Positions 1 through 8,599 of a stretch of 64,000 bases of DNA are shown here, piece after piece (the stretch's first letter is position 1; every line of letters begins with the position of its first letter). The stretch lies in the NCBI GenBank assembly GCA_963977415.1, contig CAXBOS010000017.1:8400-72399 (forward strand). The letters are read 5' to 3'. This stretch comes from Croceimicrobium sp963977415. Its GTDB lineage: Bacteria; Bacteroidota; Bacteroidia; Flavobacteriales; Schleiferiaceae. The position numbers and the translations under genes were made by a program. The notes under the pieces are model-generated. The model worked only from the letters and a program-made list of their open reading frames with translations. It did no database searches and had not been told where the DNA came from.

Positions 1-144
1 TTCACGGAGTGGGATCTAAAGAACGAGTTTAATGTACCTATCGCAAGTGGAATTTACTTGTTACATATCGATGCAGGTGCTGCAGGGCAAAAGGTAATTA
101 AATGGATGGGAAGCTTACGACCTGTTGACCTTAACGCATTTTAA
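1..144 (+). CDS. C-terminal end of a large secreted surface protein (partial)
   Basis: An open frame runs from the window edge to a TAA at 142-144 and gives 47 residues, including a WDLKN stretch, SGIYLLHI and a final RPVDLNAF. The pattern (short beta-hairpins with SGIYL) resembles the FlgD-like/immunoglobulin-type C-terminus of very large exported Bacteroidota proteins that are encoded directly before a PorV-like gene. The next gene starts about 24 bp later on the same strand, so the two are probably co-transcribed. The N-terminus and total length are outside the window; the family assignment rests on this short tail and on context. Confidence 0.6.
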   Translation, partial: FTEWDLKNEFNVPIASGIYLLHIDAGAAGQKVIKWMGSLRPVDLNAF

Positions 145-168
145 GAACGAATTAACGTGATCAAACAC

Positions 169-1209
169 ATGAGATACCTTAATAAAATTGCAATTACTGC
201 TTGCTTATTAGCCGCTGGCTTGAGCGTAGAAGCAGGCAACCCGCAACGTGCTGGTTCAGCCGGTGCCCCTGAGCTATTGATAAACCCATGGGCTAGAGCT
301 TCTGGCTGGGGTGGGGTAAACATAGCTGGTGTTACTGGTGTAGAAGCCACTTTTATCAATATCGCTGGTATTGCCTCAACTGAGGGTACTGAGGTGACAT
401 TTAGCAATACCCAGTGGTTAGTAGGTGGGAACATTAATGTAAACGCTGCAGGTTTTAATCAGGCAGTTGGTTCAAATGGTGTTCTTTCGGCAAACTTTGT
501 TTCTTTCGATTACGGAAGTTGGGAAAGAACTACAATTAATAACCCTGATGGGGGTATTGGTGAAATCAGCCCATCTACTGCTATAATCGGTTTAGGATAT
601 GCGCAACGTTTCATTAAATCTATTCGTGGTGGTGTTAATTTAAAGATTTACACCACGAGTATGGTAGATATGACCGTTACCTCTGCAAGTGTAGATGCTG
701 GTGTACAGTATGTTACTGGTAAAAGAGAGCAGGTGAAATTTGGGATTACTCTTCGGAACATTGGCCCAGCTGCTAGTTACGATGGGGAAGGACAATCGGT
801 TACTTTAGTGGTACCTAATGGCGGATACGCCCAAGAATACAGCGAAAGAAGCGAGACCTTTGAGTTACCTACAACTTTATCTATCGGTGGTAGTTATGAT
901 TTCGAATTCGAGGAGCAAAGATTAACAGTTGCTGGTGCTTTCCAGTCTAACTCTTTTGAAAAAGATCTTTATACCGCCGGAGTAGAGTATTCCTTCAAAG
1001 AATTGCTAAGCCTGAGAGCAGGTTATAGCTTCTGGGATAATCGTGATTACGAGGTTACTACTACAGTATTTACTGGTTTTAGTGCCGGCGTGTCTTTGGA
1101 TTTAGCGATGAGCAAAAACAATGACAATAAATTTGGCCTAGACTACTCTTATCGTAGTACTTCCTTCTTTGATGGAGTGCATAGTATTGGGGTTTCAATA
1201 TCGTTATAG
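169..1209 (+). CDS. PorV/PorQ-family outer-membrane protein (type IX secretion associated)
   Basis: The protein has a signal peptide (MRYLNKIAITACLLAAGLSVEA) followed by an N-terminal region with the PorV-like pattern AGSAGAPELLINPWARASG and then repeated amphipathic beta-strands ending in an aromatic-poor C-terminal strand, as in FadL-like barrels. PorV-type proteins sit in the outer membrane and shuttle T9SS cargo to the attachment complex; PorV/PorQ paralogues of unknown cargo are common in Bacteroidota. I chose the ATG at 169 over the upstream in-frame GTG at 157 because it puts the basic n-region of the signal peptide at the start. It follows the tail of a large surface protein, its probable partner. 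It is followed by a strong terminator. Confidence 0.8.
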   Translation: MRYLNKIAITACLLAAGLSVEAGNPQRAGSAGAPELLINPWARASGWGGVNIAGVTGVEATFINIAGIASTEGTEVTFSNTQWLVGGNINVNAAGFNQAVGSNGVLSANFVSFDYGSWERTTINNPDGGIGEISPSTAIIGLGYAQRFIKSIRGGVNLKIYTTSMVDMTVTSASVDAGVQYVTGKREQVKFGITLRNIGPAASYDGEGQSVTLVVPNGGYAQEYSERSETFELPTTLSIGGSYDFEFEEQRLTVAGAFQSNSFEKDLYTAGVEYSFKELLSLRAGYSFWDNRDYEVTTTVFTGFSAGVSLDLAMSKNNDNKFGLDYSYRSTSFFDGVHSIGVSISL

Positions 1210-1250
1210 TCTCTTATTTCGAAGTCAATATTTTATATATTCGCAAAAGG

Positions 1251-1277
1251 AAAAGACCTCTCGGAGGTCTTTTTTTT
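1251..1277 (+). terminator. Rho-independent terminator after the PorV-like gene
   Basis: The arms AAAAGACCT and AGGTCTTTT, extended by one C-G pair, enclose a three-base loop and are followed by a run of T. It lies between the PorV-like stop and greA, so greA needs its own start downstream or reads through. Confidence 0.85.
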
Positions 1278-1298
1278 GTTCGCTAAAATTTAAACAAA

Positions 1299-1772
1299 AT
1301 GGCAATAAATTATTACAGTCCTGAAGGTCTTGAAAAACTTAAAAAGGAGCTAGAACATATGAAGTCGGTGGAACGTCCCCGCATTTCGAATCAAATTGCA
1401 GAGGCACGCGACAAAGGCGATCTTTCAGAAAACGCTGAGTATGATGCGGCGAAAGAAGCCCAAGGCCTTTTGGAAATGAAAATTGCTAAACTCGAAGACA
1501 GTTTGTCTAATGCTCGCTTATTGGATAGTTCTAAGGTAGATACTTCTAAAGTAATGGTCTTGTCTAAGGTGGTTATTAAAAACACCAAGAATGGTGCGCA
1601 AATGACCTATCGTTTAGTAAGCGAGAATGAAGCTGATCTTAAAGCAGGTAAGATTTCTATTAATAGTCCAATTGGAAAGGGTTTAGTAGGTAAGAAAGTT
1701 GGCGAAACGGCTGAAATTACTACGCCAGCGGGTTTGATGAATTTTGAAATTGTGCAAGTAAGCATGGACTAA
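1299..1772 (+). CDS. greA: Transcription elongation factor GreA
   Basis: A 157-residue protein of the normal GreA length. The N-terminal half is the antiparallel coiled coil, whose tip carries GDLSENAEYDAAKE with the acidic pair D41 and E44 at the same positions as the E. coli catalytic tip residues. The C-terminal half ends with the FKBP-like fold (NSPIGKGLVGKKVGE). GreA enters the RNA polymerase secondary channel and stimulates cleavage of backtracked RNA. It is followed one base after its stop by a HIT protein gene, so the two form an operon. Assignment is firm. Confidence 0.97.
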   Translation: MAINYYSPEGLEKLKKELEHMKSVERPRISNQIAEARDKGDLSENAEYDAAKEAQGLLEMKIAKLEDSLSNARLLDSSKVDTSKVMVLSKVVIKNTKNGAQMTYRLVSENEADLKAGKISINSPIGKGLVGKKVGETAEITTPAGLMNFEIVQVSMD

Positions 1773-1773
1773 T

Positions 1774-2169
1774 ATGGCATCTATTTTTACCAAAATTATC
1801 GCGGGAGAAATCCCAAGTTATAAAATAGCTGAGACCGAGAACTGTTTGGCCTTCTTAGATATTATGCCTTTGCACGGCGGGCATGCTTTGGTTATTCCTA
1901 AAAAGGAAGTAGATTATCTCTTCGATTTACCAGATAATGAGTATCAAGAGTTAATGCTTTTTTCTAAAAAGGTGGCACATGCCATAGGTAAAGCAATTCC
2001 TTGTAAAAAGGTTGGGGTAGCGGTAATCGGACTTGAAGTTCCACATGCACATATTCACCTTATCCCCATCAATGCTGTAAGTGATATCGATTTTAGCCGC
2101 GAGAAGTTGCAATTCACTCCCGCTCAAATGGAGGAATTTGCCACTAAAATCCGTTCTAAATTTAATTAA
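1774..2169 (+). CDS. HIT-family nucleotide hydrolase/transferase
   Basis: A 131-residue histidine-triad protein. The active-site signature HAHIH gives H91, H93 and H95 followed by LIPIN; the N-terminal half contains the usual CLAFLDIMPLHGGHALVIPKKE strand-helix pattern. HIT proteins of the Hint branch hydrolyse AMP-N-linked purine phosphoramidates; the physiological substrate in bacteria is generally unclear. The ATG begins one base after the greA stop, so the genes are co-transcribed and probably translationally coupled. The 3' end overlaps the converging ruvC gene by 4 bp. Confidence 0.93.
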   Translation: MASIFTKIIAGEIPSYKIAETENCLAFLDIMPLHGGHALVIPKKEVDYLFDLPDNEYQELMLFSKKVAHAIGKAIPCKKVGVAVIGLEVPHAHIHLIPINAVSDIDFSREKLQFTPAQMEEFATKIRSKFN

Positions 2170-2714
2170 GCAATCCGATCGGGATTATTGCGGAGAAATT
2201 TATCCCAAGAATCTTTTCCCTTTAATCCCGCCAAAGGATTAGACGATTGATAATGATGGCAAAGAGCTACTGCCAAGCCATCGGAGGCATCTAAGTACTT
2301 TGTGTCTAGTTTGCGTTTTAAAGTCTTTTCTAGCATGGCATAAACCTGTTCTTTGCTAGCAGCTCCTTTACCCGTAATACTTTGTTTTATTTTTCTCGGG
2401 GAATATTCTTCAATAGGAATATTACGATACAATCCCGCTGCCATAATAACCCCTTGGGCTCGACCAAGCTTAAGCATACTTTGAACATTTTTACCAAAAA
2501 ATGGCGCTTCTACCGCCATCTCATCGGGTAAGTATTGGTCGATTAGGGCTAAGGTGCTTTCAAAGATTTCTTTTAGTCTAAGTATAGCCGAATCTTTCAC
2601 CTTAAACTTAATACTGTCCAAGTGAATTAATTCGGCTTCTTTATTTTTGATTTGCAATACACCATAACCCATTATCTGAGTACCAGGGTCAATGCCTAAT
2701 ATTATTTTTTCCAT
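2166..2714 (-). CDS. ruvC: Holliday junction resolvase RuvC
   Basis: A 182-residue RuvC with the RNase H-like fold. The catalytic acidic residues are visible as D9 in LGIDPGT, E69 in AVEAPFFGKN, and D142/D145 in LDASDGLAVA, matching the four-carboxylate set of the family. The basic stretch SPRKIKQSITGKGAASK is the DNA-contacting segment. RuvC nicks symmetric strands of four-way junctions as a dimer in complex with RuvAB; ruvA and ruvB are not nearby, which is usual in this phylum. It is transcribed divergently from the downstream glycosyltransferase gene through a symmetric promoter region. Confidence 0.97.
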   Translation of the reverse strand: MEKIILGIDPGTQIMGYGVLQIKNKEAELIHLDSIKFKVKDSAILRLKEIFESTLALIDQYLPDEMAVEAPFFGKNVQSMLKLGRAQGVIMAAGLYRNIPIEEYSPRKIKQSITGKGAASKEQVYAMLEKTLKRKLDTKYLDASDGLAVALCHHYQSSNPLAGLKGKDSWDKFLRNNPDRIA

Positions 2715-2723
2715 CTCTTAGGC

Positions 2724-2731
2724 CAAAATTA
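2724..2731 (-). promoter_or_regulatory. Predicted -7 box for ruvC
   Basis: Read on the minus strand this is TAATTTTG, a match to the Bacteroidota -7 consensus TAnnTTTG. It lies only 10 bases from the ruvC ATG, which would give a very short leader. It forms one arm of a 9-bp inverted repeat shared with the opposing promoter. Confidence 0.45.
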
Positions 2732-2737
2732 ATGTAA

Positions 2738-2745
2738 TACTTTTG
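2738..2745 (+). promoter_or_regulatory. Predicted -7 box for the glycosyltransferase gene
   Basis: TACTTTTG matches TAnnTTTG. It overlaps the in-frame TTG at 2743, which therefore cannot be the start codon if this promoter is used; this supports the ATG at 2761. Confidence 0.5.
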
Positions 2746-2760
2746 GCCTTTATAGTCATT

Positions 2761-3885
2761 ATGGGATTATCTACTCTTCTATTAACAGCCTTCTTGGCTT
2801 ATTTCAATTTAATCCTAGTTTTAAGAAGGGGCTTAAAGCGACTTAGTAATACATCTCAGTCGCGGCTAGATGCGTCAGATTCTATTTTAGAAAACTTTAT
2901 TGTACTTATTACTCATTATAATGACAGTGAGAAAATACCTAATCTTTTACAATCCTTATCAAAACAAGATTATACTGGTTCATTTAATATATATGTGGTT
3001 GATGACCATTCTGCGCCAGCACATTTAAACGCCCTAGAAGCAAGTTTAAAGGGGAGTAGCTTACAAACGCATCTTATGCAAAATGAGCTAAGACCAGGGA
3101 AGAAGAATGCTTTAGAATATGCAATAAGTCGGCTAAAAGATGCTTTTATTGTACAGTTAGATGCTGATGTGGTTTTGGAGGCTGATTTTTTAAGTGTTCT
3201 AATTTCTACGAAAGTAAACACGAAGGCAGATATTCTATTAGCCCTCGTGAAAATGAACGCGGCAAATTCTTTCATTAGTCGCTTCGCTGCCTTCGAATTT
3301 CTAAGTTTACAGATGAGTGGCATGGCCTTAGCAGCCTTAGAAAGACCGATAATGGCAAATGGTGCTGCCATGGCTTATCAATCCTCTACCTGGTTGCGTT
3401 TTAAAGAAGTGGGAAGGGAATGGGATAGTGGTGACGACAGTTTTTTAGTGCAGGCCGCAAGACGGGCCAAAGATTTGAAAATTGTCGCTGTGCCCCAAGC
3501 GACTGTAGGTACGGATGCTCCCTTAACTTATCAATCCTTTATAGGTCAGAGGGTCCGTTGGGGAGCGAAATCAGTAGCTTACCCTAGTTTTTTTGCTAAA
3601 AGTGTGGCTTTAAGCGTGGCCTTCTTAAACATAAGCTTAGTAGGCAGTTTACTGTGGACATTGTTTTTTAGTTGGTCTAATATATGGCTGGTGTTATTGT
3701 TTTTCTTCTTAAAAGGAGTGGTTGATTATCCTCTTTTGAGAAATTTCGCAAGGCTGTCAAACCAGACTAATTTGCTTAAAGGATATGCGGTAGCAGCAAT
3801 TTTTTATCCTTTTTACATAAGCATGAGCTTGTGCTTGATGATAATTCCTAGACAAAAGAAGTGGAAGGGTAGGGAATACCGCTAG
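2761..3885 (+). CDS. Membrane-associated family 2 glycosyltransferase
   Basis: A 374-residue GT-A transferase. After an N-terminal membrane helix (residues about 5-22) come the nucleotide-sugar binding DD at 81-82, the DxD-type metal motif DAD at 134-136, a GDDSF acceptor-side motif and a QRVRWG motif like the Q/RxxRW of processive GT2 enzymes; two or three membrane helices close the C-terminus. It probably builds a glycolipid or exopolysaccharide from an activated sugar at the inner membrane; substrate unknown. The ATG at 2761 is preferred to the upstream TTG at 2743, which lies inside the predicted promoter. The 3' end overlaps the converging mscS-type gene by 4 bp. Confidence 0.85.
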   Translation: MGLSTLLLTAFLAYFNLILVLRRGLKRLSNTSQSRLDASDSILENFIVLITHYNDSEKIPNLLQSLSKQDYTGSFNIYVVDDHSAPAHLNALEASLKGSSLQTHLMQNELRPGKKNALEYAISRLKDAFIVQLDADVVLEADFLSVLISTKVNTKADILLALVKMNAANSFISRFAAFEFLSLQMSGMALAALERPIMANGAAMAYQSSTWLRFKEVGREWDSGDDSFLVQAARRAKDLKIVAVPQATVGTDAPLTYQSFIGQRVRWGAKSVAYPSFFAKSVALSVAFLNISLVGSLLWTLFFSWSNIWLVLLFFFLKGVVDYPLLRNFARLSNQTNLLKGYAVAAIFYPFYISMSLCLMIIPRQKKWKGREYR

Positions 3886-5144
3886 TCTTTGCTAATTGTG
3901 CTAAAGTTATTTCCCGAGGGACGCTGAAATACCGCTAAATCAAAATAACTCACAGCTGAAAGTAAGTGGTCCATAATATCACTTTGGATCCCCTCATACT
4001 TGAGCCATTCAATATCAGCGCTGAAGCAATATATTTCTAAGGGAACCCCCATTTCGGTGGGCTGTAATTGCCGCACCATTAAGGTTTCTCCCTTGGCTAT
4101 TTTTGGGTGCTCGTTCAAGTAAGCCTCTGCATAGCGACGAAATAGTCCCAAGTTAGTCATTTGGCGACCATTTAGATAAATGCTTTTATCGCTATTGGTA
4201 TCGGCATTATACTGATCTATTTCTTTTTGTCTTTCCTTGATAAAGCCACTTACCCTTTCAAATTTTAAAAAGTGCTCGCGCATTTCGGGGCTAATAAACT
4301 TTACTGTTTGCAAATCTATATTAATGCTGCGTTTAATGCGGCGCACCCCTAAATTGGTCATGCCGCGCCAGTTAACAAAACTATCGCTGATAAAGGCATA
4401 GGTGGGCACCGTAGAAATAGTTTTGTCCCAGTTGCGAACTTTAACGGTAGTGAGATTGATTTCTAAAACATCTCCATCTGCACCGTATTTGGGCATACTA
4501 ACCCAGTCACCAATGCGAACCATGTCATTGCCGGCAATTTGAATACTGGCAACAAGACCCAAAAGGGTATCTCGGAAAATCAAAAGTATTACGGCAGTGG
4601 CAGCGCCAAAGGTGGTTAATATAGCCACCGCACTTTTATCCAATATGGTAGAAATGATAAACACTCCGCCAGCGATGTACACCACGATTAGTATTACTTG
4701 AATGTAGCTGCTAATAGGTTTTCCTTCAAAGCTTTTGCTGGTGAGAGCCATGTGCTCCAAAGCTTTAAGGAATTTGTGAATTACCCCTATTACGACAATT
4801 AAGCCGTACACTACCACTAGTTTTTGTAATAAAAGAACAGTGGTGCTTAAATCGTCGAAGAGCCACGGAAGACTATAGTAAATAACTATTGCGGGCAGCA
4901 GATGGGCGAGTGATTTAAAGACTCGCTTCTCCAGTAAAATATCATCATAATTATTTTTGGAGTGTTTTACATAGCGAGTAACTACTCTAAGAATAATTTT
5001 TCGGGCTATAAAATCTGCCAAAAGACTGATGCTAATAACAATTACAACATCTATAGCCATGGTTAAAGTATCGGCACTTTCTTGGCTTAAGCCCTGATCT
5101 AATAGCCAGTTAATGGCCCAATGAGTGATGTTATTTTCTTTCAA
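3882..5144 (-). CDS. MscS-family mechanosensitive channel (YbdG-like)
   Basis: A 420-residue protein with five predicted membrane helices, the last being the glycine/alanine-rich pore helix (AVAILTTFGAATAVI) followed by the MscS beta-domain (DWVSMPKYGADGDVLEINLTTVKVRNWD). The length and the presence of helices before the conserved pore domain resemble E. coli YbdG rather than the short MscS. These channels open on membrane tension and release solutes during osmotic downshock. It is a single gene, facing the glycosyltransferase gene, with a -7 box just upstream. Confidence 0.92.
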   Translation of the reverse strand: MKENNITHWAINWLLDQGLSQESADTLTMAIDVVIVISISLLADFIARKIILRVVTRYVKHSKNNYDDILLEKRVFKSLAHLLPAIVIYYSLPWLFDDLSTTVLLLQKLVVVYGLIVVIGVIHKFLKALEHMALTSKSFEGKPISSYIQVILIVVYIAGGVFIISTILDKSAVAILTTFGAATAVILLIFRDTLLGLVASIQIAGNDMVRIGDWVSMPKYGADGDVLEINLTTVKVRNWDKTISTVPTYAFISDSFVNWRGMTNLGVRRIKRSINIDLQTVKFISPEMREHFLKFERVSGFIKERQKEIDQYNADTNSDKSIYLNGRQMTNLGLFRRYAEAYLNEHPKIAKGETLMVRQLQPTEMGVPLEIYCFSADIEWLKYEGIQSDIMDHLLSAVSYFDLAVFQRPSGNNFSTISKD

Positions 5145-5158
5145 GGTTTAATTTTTAT

Positions 5159-5166
5159 CAAAGCTA
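5159..5166 (-). promoter_or_regulatory. Predicted -7 box for the mechanosensitive channel gene
   Basis: On the minus strand the sequence reads TAGCTTTG, matching TAnnTTTG, 15 bases before the ATG. No clear -33 TTTG was seen. Confidence 0.45.
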
Positions 5167-5177
5167 CAATTTTAGTA

Positions 5178-6059
5178 CTAGGGCTTATACCTTAATCCAT
5201 TGCTATTAGTGCCAACCACACTAAAATACCCAAAAGCGTAGTCACTCTCATTATCCTTGCGGTGAATGTTTCCTACCACTAAAGCAGGAGGAGCATCAAA
5301 GGGCGAACCCACTTGCGACTGACTACTTACGAGAGTTAAGAAACTTTGAAAATCATTGGAAACACTTTCTACTCTAACAATCAAAGTGTCCTTTTCTTCC
5401 CCCATTTTTTCTTCATCAAAGGGGCCGAAAATAGAAATAGGTGGGAAAATTCCGCCTCCAAAATAAGCGCCATCCACGCCAAAGTCGTCAAAAATTATTA
5501 TTTCTCTGGCAAAGGCAGAATCGTTTAAAGTTCTCTTTACGCGGTAGTAATTTTTGGTGTTTGGAATATCCCCAAAAAACATTAGGGCAAACTCGCCTTC
5601 TTCAAAAGCCCGTGGGGTAGTAGTGCGGTTAAGTGTTGCTTGCCTAAGGCTGTCTATGGGGGGGCAAGCGCGTAAAGTATCTGCTTGAGAAACCCAAGTT
5701 CCCAAAGTTTTACTGGGGTAATCGCCCGTAATATCCACTTGGATATGATAAATTTTACCAATGCTTCCTTTGAAATCACTACTGTAGTAACCTGGTTTAG
5801 AGCTGCTCTCACTTAAAAGGGTTAATTCGGAACTGCCTTCCCAAAGACTCACTCGCGCTCCACTTATTACATTTGTCTCCCCTTCCGAAAAGTAAGGTGC
5901 AGTGGTGCTTAATAGCACATAAGTACTGTCTTTATCAGAGATTTGTCCACTAACAACTAATTCGGTATCGCCGGCAGGAACATCAATTTCTACTACATCT
6001 TGACAAGAAGTAAAAGCTAAGGTAAAAATGAAGAGGCTAGTTTTTATAATTGTTTTCAT
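5178..6059 (-). CDS. DUF4249 lipoprotein, partner of the adjacent TonB receptor
   Basis: A 293-residue exported lipoprotein: a signal peptide ending in the lipobox LAFTSC puts the lipidated cysteine at C19. The mature N-terminus (DVVEIDVPAGDTELVVSGQISDKD) and the alternating beta-strand pattern (VISGARVSLWEG, GYYSSDF) match the DUF4249 family, which is encoded almost always next to a TonB-dependent receptor in Bacteroidota. By analogy with SusD-like partners it may cap the receptor barrel on the cell surface, but no substrate is known. Only two bases separate it from the receptor gene upstream, so it is the second gene of a bicistronic unit. Confidence 0.85.
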   Translation of the reverse strand: MKTIIKTSLFIFTLAFTSCQDVVEIDVPAGDTELVVSGQISDKDSTYVLLSTTAPYFSEGETNVISGARVSLWEGSSELTLLSESSSKPGYYSSDFKGSIGKIYHIQVDITGDYPSKTLGTWVSQADTLRACPPIDSLRQATLNRTTTPRAFEEGEFALMFFGDIPNTKNYYRVKRTLNDSAFAREIIIFDDFGVDGAYFGGGIFPPISIFGPFDEEKMGEEKDTLIVRVESVSNDFQSFLTLVSSQSQVGSPFDAPPALVVGNIHRKDNESDYAFGYFSVVGTNSNGLRYKP

Positions 6060-6061
6060 AC

Positions 6062-8437
6062 TTAAAAGTTGAAATTCCAGGTTACTGATGGTATAATTGT
6101 CCCGAAAATAGAGAGCTGTACGGCTTGGGTATTAAAGCTCGGCGCAGTGGCACCAGGCGGCGCATCAGCTTGTTCAAAGAAAATTGAATATGCATTGCGG
6201 CGACCGTAAACATTATAAATACCAATGGACCAAGCACTGTAAAATTTCTTATTGGGGTCTTTCTGAGGAGTGTAGTTAGCGGATAAGTCCAAGCGGTGGT
6301 AATCAGGAATCCTTAAGCTGTTACGACTGCGATAGACAGGTACGCTATATTCTTCAAAGGTAAAGCGTCCTTCTGGGGGTGTTATCGCTCGTCCCGTTTG
6401 GTAGGTAAAATTCATTCCTAAGTCCCATTTTTTAGTAAGCTGGTAGCTTAGAACAAAGGAAATGTCGTGGCGCTTATCGTAATTGGCAGCATACCACTCA
6501 CCTGCATTTATAGCCAATAGCGGGTCATCGTTTTCTACCTTTAATTCGGTTTTAGAAAGGGTGTAGCTTAACCAACCACTTAAACGTCCTTTACGCTTAC
6601 GCAGATAAAATTCTAAACCATAAGAACGTCCAATTCCTGAAAGGATTTCGGTTTCAATGGTTTCATTGAATATTAAATCGGCCCCATTGCGGTAGTCGAC
6701 GATATTTTGAAAGTCCTTGTAATAGCCTTCTACGGAAACTTCATAGCGGTTGTCTGCAAAGTTCTGAAAGTAGCCTGCGGCAATTTGATTAACAGTTGCG
6801 GGTTCGATATAACGGCCGGCCGGTCGATACAAATCTACTGGAGTGGGCGTAGAGGTATTACTAATTAAATGAATATACTGCCTAGTTCGGTTATAACTTG
6901 CTTTTAAACTGCGTTCATCATCAATGCGATAATTAGCAGAAAATCGCGGTTCTAAACCTTCTAAGCCATTGTAGGCCTCAATTATTTCACCTGCTTTATA
7001 TTCTTGGCTACCAATAAGTTCTTCACTATTTGGTAAATCGGGATTGCTGTAGCTTCTTACAGTTTGTGCTCCTAAATTATAAAAGGAAGAGTATCGCAAG
7101 CCGTATTGTAAAGTCCATCGGGTACCAAGTTCTAGTTCTTGACTAAAATAAATTGAAGGTTCAAAGGCATACTCTCTTTGGAGTTCTAATTCAACACTGC
7201 CAGTAATTTGGCCAGGTTTCATTCGATAGTAGATACCTTCAACTCCAAATTCAATCTCATTTTTACTATTTATATAATAGTTGTATTGATTCTTAAAATG
7301 ATAATCCTGAATGGTAGATTGTAATCGAAAATTAAACTCCGTGTCATCGGCCGTTCCCAGGGAATAAGTATAATCAGTAAAAACCAAGGTGAAGTTAGAA
7401 AATAGTTTGTCACTAAAGAGGTGATTCCAGCGTAAGGACGCGCTTGTGTTTCCCCAGTCGAAGCCAAATAAGTCATTTATTTCGAATACATCACGGCCGA
7501 AATATCCGCTGAGGTATAGCCGATCTTTATCGCTTATGATGTAGTTTAACTTGGTGTTTAAGTCGTAGAAGTAAAGCGTATTCTCACTAATCGCTGGGTC
7601 TGAACTTAAGGCCAAGAAAATATCAGCATAAGAGCGGCGTGCGGCAACCATAAAAGCTGATTTGTCTTTTTGTATCGGTCCTTCTAAAAGTAATCGGCTC
7701 GATAAAAGACCAATTCCCCCAGTTCCGCTAAACTCTTTATTGTTTCCATCTTTCTGCCGCACATCTACCACGGAACTGAGGCGACCACCATAGCGTGAAG
7801 GTATTCCGCCCTTGTAAAGTTTTACGTCTTTAACCGCATCAGCATTGAAAATAGAAAAGAAGCCAAAAAGGTGAGATGAGTTATAAACGGGTGCCTCGTC
7901 TAATAAAATTAGGTTTTGGTCCGTATTACCACCTCTTACATTAAAACCATTAGAAGCTTCACCTATGGTGCTAATACCTGGTAGTAGAGTTAAGCTGCGA
8001 ATAATATCAACCTCTCCTAAAAGGGCGGGCATTTTTTTTACATCCTTAATATCGAGCTGCGCAACACTCATTTCTACACTACTCACATTTTGGTCCAGCT
8101 TCTCGGCCGTAACAATCACTTCATCTAACTCGGTCGTATTTTCGCTAAGCTCGATATTCATTTTAAGATCTTTGTTAAGATCTATTTTCATGGTTTTGGT
8201 CTGATAACCAATATACTGAATCGATACTTCATAAATACCTGGTTTTAGGCTCAATGAATAGTAGCCATAAAGGTTGGTGCTGGTGCCTTCCCCTAAACTG
8301 GGAATAACTACATTTACACCAATCAGCTCTTCACCGGTTTTGGAATCTCGAACATAACCGCTATAAGTATGGAGTAGATTTTGGGAAAAAGCTTGAAAGC
8401 TTAGTCCTAAGAACAGGAGGTTTAGTAAGAATCGCAT
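6062..8437 (-). CDS. TonB-dependent outer-membrane receptor with carboxypeptidase-like N-domain
   Basis: A 791-residue receptor. Signal peptide (about 1-18), then a CarboxypepD_reg-like domain (about 22-105, YSGYVRDSKTGEELIGVNVVIP), a plug domain (about 110-230, with GFNVRGGNTDQNLILLDEAPVYN), and a 22-strand type barrel ending in the aromatic strand IIPSVTWNFNF. Such receptors use the proton-motive force through TonB-ExbBD to import large or scarce nutrients. The DUF4249 lipoprotein gene follows two bases later. The ligand cannot be read from the sequence. A predicted -7 box and a 9-bp hairpin lie in its leader. Confidence 0.93.
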   Translation of the reverse strand: MRFLLNLLFLGLSFQAFSQNLLHTYSGYVRDSKTGEELIGVNVVIPSLGEGTSTNLYGYYSLSLKPGIYEVSIQYIGYQTKTMKIDLNKDLKMNIELSENTTELDEVIVTAEKLDQNVSSVEMSVAQLDIKDVKKMPALLGEVDIIRSLTLLPGISTIGEASNGFNVRGGNTDQNLILLDEAPVYNSSHLFGFFSIFNADAVKDVKLYKGGIPSRYGGRLSSVVDVRQKDGNNKEFSGTGGIGLLSSRLLLEGPIQKDKSAFMVAARRSYADIFLALSSDPAISENTLYFYDLNTKLNYIISDKDRLYLSGYFGRDVFEINDLFGFDWGNTSASLRWNHLFSDKLFSNFTLVFTDYTYSLGTADDTEFNFRLQSTIQDYHFKNQYNYYINSKNEIEFGVEGIYYRMKPGQITGSVELELQREYAFEPSIYFSQELELGTRWTLQYGLRYSSFYNLGAQTVRSYSNPDLPNSEELIGSQEYKAGEIIEAYNGLEGLEPRFSANYRIDDERSLKASYNRTRQYIHLISNTSTPTPVDLYRPAGRYIEPATVNQIAAGYFQNFADNRYEVSVEGYYKDFQNIVDYRNGADLIFNETIETEILSGIGRSYGLEFYLRKRKGRLSGWLSYTLSKTELKVENDDPLLAINAGEWYAANYDKRHDISFVLSYQLTKKWDLGMNFTYQTGRAITPPEGRFTFEEYSVPVYRSRNSLRIPDYHRLDLSANYTPQKDPNKKFYSAWSIGIYNVYGRRNAYSIFFEQADAPPGATAPSFNTQAVQLSIFGTIIPSVTWNFNF

Positions 8438-8523
8438 TTTAACTAAGAATTAGCGCTTTGTGGATTAAGTGATCCTTAAAAAGAACTTACTTTTACCTTT
8501 CTGGTTCTTTTTATAAATCGGGG

Positions 8524-8531
8524 CAAAAGTA
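8524..8531 (-). promoter_or_regulatory. Predicted -7 box for the TonB receptor/DUF4249 operon
   Basis: On the minus strand this reads TACTTTTG (TAnnTTTG). It would give a leader of about 80 bases, in which the arms at 8478-8486 and 8504-8512 (AAAAAGAAC/GTTCTTTTT) can form a hairpin with a 17-base loop. Confidence 0.45.
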
Positions 8532-8599
8532 ATGTTACCTCTTCGGAGAGGAATTACCTTAAAGTCCTTTTTAACAAACTTTTAAGTAGAAGGTTTTAT

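Noticed and set aside
7965..8204. 79-codon plus-strand ORF within the TonB receptor gene
   Set aside because: Ser/Leu-rich antisense shadow of the plug region; no homology features.
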